From Molanna angustata (taxonomy: Eukaryota > Arthropoda > Insecta > Trichoptera > Molannidae), in contig OY754979.1 in the NCBI GenBank assembly GCA_963576475.1, positions 25,057,034 to 25,121,033 of the forward strand: a stretch of 64,000 nucleotides of DNA, in the 5' to 3' direction. Position 1 is the stretch's first letter; each line of letters opens with the position of its first letter. A model generated the notes under the pieces. It was not told the DNA's origin. It worked only from the letters and a program-made list of their open reading frames with translations, and searched no databases. The translations under genes and the position numbers were made by a program. Shown one piece after another: positions 57,084 through 64,000 of this stretch.

Positions 57084-58166
57084 ATGGATTCTTTATTGCG
57101 TACTCCCATCGAAGGTATAGAAGCAATGAATGCAGTAGCCTTGCGTGCTGCATTGCGCGTTAGACAAATTGTACCAAAAAGAGCTTTAATTTCGTTACGA
57201 GTGCAGGCCAGGGATTTTAACCAACAATGTTTGACCCCGGTAATTGCTGACGATTTGTCATCGTTACCAACGTCCTCAAATAATGTAAACAATTATTTGG
57301 CAGTTGTTCCAAGAATGCCTCCAAGTTTAGAGAGTGGTTTACCTTCTGTTTCGGAAGAAGGCCGTTTTCCGGATTCTCAAGTTATCTCTGCATCCAGTAA
57401 AGCGTTTAATTTGAGCAAATTAGGAGTGTCATTTGATGGTGTTACAAACGCGTTAGAATTTTTAACCCGTGTGGAAGAATTGGCAACTGCTAGAGATATT
57501 CCGTTGCAAAATGTCAACAAGTCTATCACAGAATTATTGTCGGGGAAAGCCTTACTATGGTTTCGTACTTTAGAGAAACGCCCTTTGACTTGGGGAAATT
57601 TTAAAGATTTGCTAACAAATAGATTTACTGATCGTTCAGATCAAACCGCATTAAAGGTTGAGGTATATACGTCTCGCCAGTTTCCTTCAGAGACTGCAGC
57701 GGATTTCATTTTAAGATTGAAAATTAAGAATTTGGAGTTGATATCCCCGTTGTCAGAAATAGAATTGATAGGTATAGTTAAAAAGGGTCTGCGTTCGGAA
57801 TACATGCCTCTGGCCTGTAGACAGGATCTGTTATCACTAGATAATTTAGAAAGAGAGTGCCGGTATTTAGAAACCTTGCTGCCTTCCCGTGCTTCTCAAA
57901 GCTCTTCCGTTTCAAAGACTATGGCCCATGTCCCTCCAAGAGCTGTCAAATCAATTACAAAGCAAATGGTGTGTTTTAGGTGTAATAAAACAGGCCATTA
58001 CAGAAGAGAATGTCCAATGCCGACCGAAAAACGTCAAGGTGTATATCCTTCGGCAAGACCTCGTCAACATAACCGTTCAAATACTATGTTGATAGATTTG
58101 TCTAAACCACCCCCACCCTTAATTGGAAATTCAAAAAACGTAACGTTTACCAACGGCCGTCAGTAA
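57084..58166 (+). CDS. gypsy C gag
   Basis: 360 residues from ATG 57084 (MDSLLRTPIEG) to TAA 58164-58166; the TTG at 57072 is not needed as a start. Residues ~110-270 are a retrotransposon Gag (capsid) domain: LSKLGVSFDGVTNALEFL, ELLSGKALLWFRTL, FKDLLTNRFTDRSDQ, AADFILRLKIKN and LERECRYLETLL. One CCHC knuckle near residue 298 (CFRCNKTGHYRREC) binds RNA. It forms the particle that packages the element's RNA. The frame overlaps the pol frame by about 28 bases at a slippery site. No lesion seen. Confidence 0.93.
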   Translation: MDSLLRTPIEGIEAMNAVALRAALRVRQIVPKRALISLRVQARDFNQQCLTPVIADDLSSLPTSSNNVNNYLAVVPRMPPSLESGLPSVSEEGRFPDSQVISASSKAFNLSKLGVSFDGVTNALEFLTRVEELATARDIPLQNVNKSITELLSGKALLWFRTLEKRPLTWGNFKDLLTNRFTDRSDQTALKVEVYTSRQFPSETAADFILRLKIKNLELISPLSEIELIGIVKKGLRSEYMPLACRQDLLSLDNLERECRYLETLLPSRASQSSSVSKTMAHVPPRAVKSITKQMVCFRCNKTGHYRRECPMPTEKRQGVYPSARPRQHNRSNTMLIDLSKPPPPLIGNSKNVTFTNGRQ

Positions 58167-58196
58167 AACAATTAAACACTGATTGGACCCGTTGGT
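58133..58196 (+). promoter_or_regulatory. -1 programmed ribosomal frameshift signal between gag and pol
   Basis: The heptamer A AAA AAC (58133-58139) lies in the correct phase of the gag frame (X XXY YYZ). After 9 bases a perfect 8-bp stem, ACCAACGG (58149-58156) with CCGTTGGT (58189-58196), encloses an inner 6-pair stem (58159-58164 with 58178-58183, one G-T). The gag stop 58164-58166 is inside this structure. Slipping one base back continues into pol without a stop. Confidence 0.85.
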
Positions 58197-61100
58197 TATC
58201 ATATGTAAGGTTATTTTATGCTAATGACAATGTATATTCTTGTCCTATAACTCATGGTGAAGACGATAGACCTTATGCTCATTTTGAAATTGATCGACTA
58301 CCTTTTGATGGATTGTTAGATTCAGGCGCTGCTGTCAGTTGTATAGGAAAGAATTTTCATGAATTTTTCTTGGACTTGGGTTACAAGTTGCACCCTTCAA
58401 ATTTAGAAATAAAAACTGCATCGGCAAGTCTTTACAAAGTTTTGGGGATAATAATTTTGCCCGTTTCCTTTAAGGAGTCTACTCATGAAGTACCTTTTTT
58501 GGTGGTACCAGAAGTTTCGTCTACATTCATTTTGGGAGTGGATTTTTGGAAAATTTTTAAGGTAGCCCCAGAAGTAGTTACACTTTCTATTGATAAAATT
58601 TCTGCCGATACACACGTCGTCCCTTTGTCTCATTTAAATAACGATCAAACTCAAATTTTACAGCAAACGATTAAGCTATTTGAAGATATTTCTTTTGAAA
58701 AATGCGGTTTGGGAAGAACTAACATTTTAACTCATAATATTGTTACTGAAGGATCTCCAATTAAACAAAGAGCTTACCCGATGTCGCCTGTGCGTTTGCA
58801 GCAGTTAAACGAAGAGGTAGATGAAATGTTGAGGTTAGGAGTGATTTCACCATGCCGTAGTAGCTGGAATAATCCCACCTTGTTTGTTTCTAAAAAGGAT
58901 GGTACGATGCGATTATGTTTAGACGCTCGAAAATTGAACAAGGTTACCAAAAAGGATTGTTACCCTTTGCCTCTTATTCACCGAATTTTGGACAAGCTGC
59001 GCAACGCGCGTTACCTGTCAAGCCTGGATCTCTCAAAGGCTTTCTGGCAAATCTCGCTGGACGAGGAATCACGGGAGAAATCAGCCTTTACGGTTCCAGG
59101 TCGCGGTCAGTTCTGTTTTAATGTCGTATTCTTTGGTCAGACAAATGCCCCGGCGGTGATGCAGAATCTCGTGGAAATTCTCTGTGGCCCCGAGTTTGGC
59201 GATAATGTATTCTGTTACATAGATGATTTCATAGTAGTGTCCGAAGATTTTGAAACGCATATAGCCTTATTGGAAAAGCTACAAACGCGATTAAAGGAGG
59301 CAAATTTGACGGTTAAGTTATCTAAATGTCAATTCTGTAGACCTAGCTTGGTTTATTTGGGGCATGTTGTGGACGCCCATGGATTAAGAGTAAATCCTGA
59401 AAAAATCTCAGCAATGGTGAATTTTCCTGTACCAACCACCCCGAAACAGGTTAAGCAGTTCCTGGGGTTGACCGGATATTATCGTCGTTTCGTGTTAAAT
59501 TTTTCAAATCACTCCGCTATCTTGTCTAGGCTTACCAGTCGTAAGAAAGGGTTTAAATTCACATGGACTTCCTTGGAGCAGTCTGCTTTCGAGAAATTGA
59601 AGGAGGCCCTGACCTCTGACCCGGTACTCCGTTGTCCGGATTTCTCATTGCCTTTCATCATATCAACTGATGCCAGCCTTGTAGCTATCGGGGGCGTACT
59701 GTCTCAGGAGTTTGAAGATGGCGAGCATCCTATAGCTTATTATTCTTCTGTCTTAAGCAAGTGCGAGCGCAATTATACAGTAAGTGAGTTGGAGTTGTTG
59801 AGTTGCTTACGCACGGTATTACATTTCCGCCCTTACATCGAAGGTTCTAAGTTCACTTTGATTACAGACCACATGGCATTGAAATGGTTGCATAGTTTAG
59901 ATAATCCTTCTGGACGCTTGGCCAGATGGGCTACCTTGCTCAGCATGTTAAATTTTGATATAGTTCATCGAAAAGGTACCGAGCATGTCGTACCAGACGC
60001 TTTGTCACGAGCCATTCCTGTTGACGTAAATATAATTGATACCCCGGTAACTGTCCCAATCATAACTGATGACGAATGGTACATTCGTTTGTGGAGAAAC
60101 ATTATGTTGAAACCTAACGAGTATTCTAAATTTAAAATTGTCAATGAGGAAATCTACAAGTTAGTTCAAAATTCTTTTGATATATTCTCTGATTTTGACT
60201 GGAAATTGGTACCAAATCGTGAAAGAAGGTTGGATATTTTGAAAATCTGTCATGAAAAAGAGTTAATTCACCCAGGTATTTACAAAACGTATAGATATAT
60301 AAATAAATTGTACTATTGGCCGAATATGTTAAACGATGTTAAGAGATACATCTCTGTTTGTGCAATATGTAAAGCTTATAAACCCTCCAATAAGCCACCC
60401 CAGGGTTTAATGACTCACCCAAAACGTGTTTCTCGACCGATGGAATGTTTATCTATTGATTTAATGGGGCCATTTCCCATGTCCCGGCTTCGAAACATTT
60501 ATATACTTTCCTGCTTAGATGTATTTACAAAACACATCTGGTTATTCCCTTTGAAGCGTATGACTACGCCCTTGATCATTAATGCCCTTCGAAAGAATGT
60601 TTTCATTCCTCATGGAATCCCGCGATGTATCATATCGGATAACGGTACGCAGTTTACTTCCAAAGAATTTTCTAAATTCCTTACTGAGCAAGGAGTGCCG
60701 ATTCATTTCAGAAACGCTGTTTATTTTCCTGCAAATAACCCAGTGGAGAGGTTCCACAGTTCCGTAAATAGTATGCTAGGTATTCGCATAAATGACGATC
60801 AACGATCTTGGTGTACCCAACTGGATCATGTGCAAGCTGCCTTAAACCACTCGGTTAATTTTTCGACGGGATATTCCCCCTATCTTCTATTTTATGGGCG
60901 TGAACCCATCCTGTCCGCCACTCATTATTCTCGTCTTCCCGACGATGAGGTCACTCCCACTACATATAAATCCCGCTTGGAAGAATTGGAAGTGATATAT
61001 CGCGAAGTTAGCGATTCTATATTCACGAACTTCAAAAGGAACGCACGTAGATATAATCTACGTAGAGTGTCTCGAAATTTTTCCCCAGGAGATGTAGTTT

Positions 61101-61276
61101 GGCGTCGGAGTTTTGCCCAATCGAATGCTGGAGCTTATTTTTCCACTAAGTTATCCCCTCGTTTCATAAAATCTAGTGTATTGGAGAGGATCTCCAATAA
61201 TGTTTATTTACTCCGTGATGTCGATTCTGGTTATTCGGCAAGATACCATGTTCAAGATATCCTTAAAAGTGATTAG
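58139..61276 (+). CDS. gypsy C pol: protease, RT, RNase H, integrase, complete
   Basis: Open from the slippery site (58139) to TAG 61274-61276, about 1045 residues, no ATG needed because translation enters by -1 frameshift. Protease: GLLDSGAAVSCIG (~residue 58) and FILGVDFW. RT: MRLCLDARKLNKVT, SSLDLSKAFWQISL, FGQTNAPAVMQN and the active site FCYIDDFIVVS (59216-59227). RNase H: FIISTDASLVAIGGVL, a Glu in VSELELLSCL, LITDHMALKWL, VVPDALSR. Integrase: HHCC in ICHEKELIHPGIYKTYRY with CAICKAYK; core SIDLMGPFP, IISDNGTQFTS and PANNPVERFH (D, D, E); the C-terminus ends YHVQDILKSD. All catalytic residues are present. This frame could encode a full working polyprotein. Confidence 0.94.
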   Translation, partial: RNVYQRPSVKQLNTDWTRWLSYVRLFYANDNVYSCPITHGEDDRPYAHFEIDRLPFDGLLDSGAAVSCIGKNFHEFFLDLGYKLHPSNLEIKTASASLYKVLGIIILPVSFKESTHEVPFLVVPEVSSTFILGVDFWKIFKVAPEVVTLSIDKISADTHVVPLSHLNNDQTQILQQTIKLFEDISFEKCGLGRTNILTHNIVTEGSPIKQRAYPMSPVRLQQLNEEVDEMLRLGVISPCRSSWNNPTLFVSKKDGTMRLCLDARKLNKVTKKDCYPLPLIHRILDKLRNARYLSSLDLSKAFWQISLDEESREKSAFTVPGRGQFCFNVVFFGQTNAPAVMQNLVEILCGPEFGDNVFCYIDDFIVVSEDFETHIALLEKLQTRLKEANLTVKLSKCQFCRPSLVYLGHVVDAHGLRVNPEKISAMVNFPVPTTPKQVKQFLGLTGYYRRFVLNFSNHSAILSRLTSRKKGFKFTWTSLEQSAFEKLKEALTSDPVLRCPDFSLPFIISTDASLVAIGGVLSQEFEDGEHPIAYYSSVLSKCERNYTVSELELLSCLRTVLHFRPYIEGSKFTLITDHMALKWLHSLDNPSGRLARWATLLSMLNFDIVHRKGTEHVVPDALSRAIPVDVNIIDTPVTVPIITDDEWYIRLWRNIMLKPNEYSKFKIVNEEIYKLVQNSFDIFSDFDWKLVPNRERRLDILKICHEKELIHPGIYKTYRYINKLYYWPNMLNDVKRYISVCAICKAYKPSNKPPQGLMTHPKRVSRPMECLSIDLMGPFPMSRLRNIYILSCLDVFTKHIWLFPLKRMTTPLIINALRKNVFIPHGIPRCIISDNGTQFTSKEFSKFLTEQGVPIHFRNAVYFPANNPVERFHSSVNSMLGIRINDDQRSWCTQLDHVQAALNHSVNFSTGYSPYLLFYGREPILSATHYSRLPDDEVTPTTYKSRLEELEVIYREVSDSIFTNFKRNARRYNLRRVSRNFSPGDVVWRRSFAQSNAGAYFSTKLSPRFIKSSVLERISNNVYLLRDVDSGYSARYHVQDILKSD

Positions 61277-63096
61277 ATATTTAGTGGTGTAATTGCAGAT
61301 GATGGTCTAAGGTGTTTTCCTCGTCGAATCTAATTGAATTTTGAATATTGTTGTAGTGATAGTAAGACTGTGAGATTACAATAGAATGACTGTATGTTCG
61401 TGTGTACATGATAGAATGATTTTGTATGTAGGGTATAATAGTTTTGGATTTGGTTGGGAGATCGCCTGGATTGTCGGATGTAATATACCAAGTGTTGTTT
61501 CAGTTATAAGTATGTGTTTTGTTTTGTCAATTTATCTATAAGCATGTCTGATTTGTAAACTCGATGTCATCTTTCCTCTGTTATCTTTTCAAGATAAAGC
61601 TAGAATTTTTTTTTCTATTTCATGTTTCTGTATTGTTACACGGAGGCGTATGTTTCGCTGGTATTTATATACATGAGGAAACATCGCTGGTTCCGTGGGT
61701 CTGTTTCCGAAAATTTTTTTTTCCCATCCACATAAATTTTATGTATTATTGTTACGGGAGTGTTGATTTTGACTGTTACTTATGTAAATGTCCTTAGTCG
61801 CACCGGTCCCCGTGTTATATATTATTTGTATATATATTTACGGTGGTGGATGGTATCTCTGGTATATATATACATGTTGATACTGTCGCCCGATCCGTGT
61901 GTTTTTATAATTGCTTATTGTATGTATTCTTATGCGATGGCGTATAAAAATCACTGGTACATATGTACATGTTGATCTTATCGCCCGATTCGTGTTTTAT
62001 AATTGTTATTTATATGATGTGGCGGTTCTTCCGTGTAGATATTGTTGTATGTTTATGTATATATTCATGGTTTTACCATGGCATGAGGAAACTCATGGCA
62101 ATGTTCTTGGTATAGAGACATTGGGCAATCGTCAGTGGTACCGCTGAGATTGCACGGGAATGATTTTTCCGATTCATAGTCGAATGACATGATGAAAAAT
62201 ATTCCCGGGTTTTGCGTGATAGCCTGGGACGGCTTATAAAGGTCCTAGGTCTCCCACGATAGTGACTGTAGCCAGCTGATTTAATGGTTAGTTCTTTCCG
62301 TCTGTGTCAGCGGAATTGGACACTTTTGTTAAAGGGAAACAAATTTGAATTGATCCCGTTTTATTGTGTATCTTGTAAGTGAACCGTGAAAAGGATTTTC
62401 CTGGAGGCTTTTTCTGTCTGATCTAGCAAAGGGTTTCTTTTGGTCATGGTCACTTATTGTCCTGTCCTTGTAAAGTCGTGTTTCTGTGTTCCGCAGTTTT
62501 TTGTATCTGATCTTCATTTGAAGCGATTGTGGACACAGATAGTCGATGGTATAATATTCCTTCAGAATGTTTATTGTCTTCTATGTTTTATGTGCAATTT
62601 TTGTTGTTTTGGCCTTTGATCTTCTATTGCTGGAGAACTAAATTTCCGACGTTGTTGTTTAAATTGTCCGTCCGTCCGTCAAATTATGATACAAATTGTT
62701 ATATGTTTTTGTGTATGTATAATTTATATGTCTTATTATTATTTATATGTTATTGTTATTCCATGTTATATTATTCATATTTTATTGTTATGCTCAAACT
62801 ATTTACCTTTCTATTATCTCGATTTATCGAGTTGTCTGTTATTAACTCATGTTTTCAATGAAGTATGCTTATTTTACTTGAGAGAATTCGTGACATCGAG
62901 ACTCGGATCTAGACATGTTTTGTTTTGTTTTGTTTTGTTTGGTTGTTTTCTTGTGGATTGATTGCATATTTATTGTTATTGTTTGGTTGTTTCGGATATT
63001 GGTGAAAAAATTTTTTTGATAGGCCATAATTGAAAAAAAAAAAAAAAATAAAATATTGGGAATATTTAATTTTTTTTTAAGCGGCTTGTCGGGGAA
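61277..63096 (+). other. gypsy C 3' untranslated region
   Basis: 1.8 kb without a credible gene. Two or three imperfect ~110-bp repeats near 61850-62010 share ATATACATGTTGAT and TCGCCCGAT(C/T)CGTGT. Hydrophobic frames at 62529 and 62686 are low-complexity and lack an envelope signature. A purine stretch (CGGGGAA, 63090-63096) just before the LTR may serve as polypurine tract. Confidence 0.6.
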
Positions 63097-64000
63097 TGTC
63101 GCGTGTCGAAAATCACACGACAAAAGGTTCTGAGCGAAGCCAGGTATTTTTGCTAAGGAATGAATAAGTTTAGTACATGTCTCATGTCAAAAAAGAACAC
63201 CACAATTTGTTTTGAACAAATCCGCGTATTTCTACTAAGAACTAGGTAATTTTTCATACAAATTGGCATGATGATGATGATTAGTTTGTGACGTCACGAT
63301 CGAAGTCGAGTGGGGATATGCTATACTTTTTTTTCACTTCTCTAAAAGTTTATACTTGATACTCCCTCTAGTAAATAAACAGCGTTGCTATCTCTTTCCC
63401 TCAGTATAATCGCGTATGTTGTCATCTTTCTCTGTTTACATATAGCCGAATACGTATCAACTACATAAGACAATTATCTATTATGTATGACGTCTTTTTA
63501 GGGTGTCCACACTATTACTCAATCTTCGCCTAGTGGAACGTATAGTTGAAAAATTCCTTTTTAAAGAAAAAGTTTTATAAGTATAGAATATTATTTCAGT
63601 GTTATATATTTCCAAATGGTTGGATTCACATTGTTAAGTTTTTGTTGAAGTGTGAGGTGATACATAGCAGAAGTAAAAATAAAATTAAATATAGTATTTG
63701 GAAGAAGATCTTGTATGAGGAAAGAATTATGGTTGATATTGAAATACACTATTATTAATTACTGTTTTTCCTAGCATCATTGATTTTGGGTAAAGAATTA
63801 GTTGGTTAAGTATAAAGAAAAGGTAGAATTGAGGATAAGTTCATTTTATTGACTCACGTTTTTATATAACTTTTTTAATAAACTTCCCTATCCTAATGGA
63901 AAGTTATAATAATAGCATTGAAAGACTTGTGAGTTGAGTATGAAGTTTTCCGAAATCTTAGTAAGTTAGGAGAGTTAGGAAATATTTTTATTCCTTTCTA
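63097..64000 (+). repeat. gypsy C 3' LTR, first 904 bp, cut by the window edge
   Basis: Matches 51415-52318 without a visible difference; continues beyond the window. Confidence 0.95.

Larger units (their letters stand above)
51415..64000 (+). mobile_element. Ty3/gypsy element C, apparently intact, runs off the right edge
   Basis: A repeat starting TGTCGCGTGTCG occurs at 51415 and again at 63097 (to the window end), flanking gag and pol. Over the 904 visible bases I see no difference and no indel. Gag and Pol are fully open and linked by a -1 frameshift signal. Several kilobases of T-rich, repeat-bearing DNA lie between the LTR start and gag. No env frame. Confidence 0.9.

Noticed and set aside
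62529..62961. Hydrophobic frames after gypsy C pol that might be an envelope protein
   Set aside because: Low-complexity T-rich sequence, no signal peptide plus cleavage site plus transmembrane pattern, and too short for an env.
51864..63758. Two identical 70-residue frames at 51864-52076 and 63546-63758
   Set aside because: They repeat only because both lie in the gypsy C LTRs; no ATG start, no domain, and AT-biased composition.

Overview
This window looks like a transposon-packed stretch of an AT-rich insect genome. It is probably lepidopteran, judging by the mix of RT families and the GTAT/AAAT-type 3' tails, but that is inference. I see no intact host gene. Nearly every recognisable protein belongs to a mobile element, often nested in another, and the rest is AT-rich DNA, satellites and MITE-like repeats.

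Layout, left part. Positions 1-2150 hold the 5' half of a LINE on the minus strand (ORF1 plus an endonuclease running off the left edge). A truncated Ty1/copia element (A) follows to about 4793, then LINE scraps to 5430. A piggyBac derivative with an internal deletion lies at 6102-7503, flanked by TTAA. Ty3/gypsy element A spans 8544-16098 and has both LTRs, a 5-bp target duplication and a gag-pro-pol broken by a few lesions. Its 5' LTR is split by a 1717-bp insertion that carries protein-kinase exon sequence and a GC-rich tandem repeat.

Middle part. Ty3/gypsy element B lies on the minus strand from 16521 to about 27732. It is interrupted in gag by copia element B (21084-25621), which has 5-bp TSDs and LTRs differing by one base but a dead coding region. 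From 27811 to 42554 two ~1-kb near-identical arms face each other in inverted orientation. Between them are the remains of a MULE-type transposase gene (three C2H2 fingers, SWIM finger, intact splice sites) and its own invaders: LINEs, copia element C and a 742-bp compound microsatellite. One LINE sits inside a MULE exon with an 8-bp TSD.

Right part. A second decayed copy of gypsy B is at 45345-47245. A 1056-bp direct duplication flanks a tRNA-derived SINE and a CGTACG-rich repeat (48088-51128). Gypsy element C runs from 51415 past the right edge. It has open gag and pol joined by a textbook -1 frameshift signal, and the visible 904 bp of its two LTRs look identical. It is the youngest and most likely functional element here.

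How they work together: each autonomous element encodes its own capsid/RT/integrase or transposase. Broken copies could move only with proteins supplied in trans. The nesting order gives relative ages: gypsy B is older than copia B, gypsy A is older than the 1717-bp insert, and the MULE is older than the LINE inserted in it.
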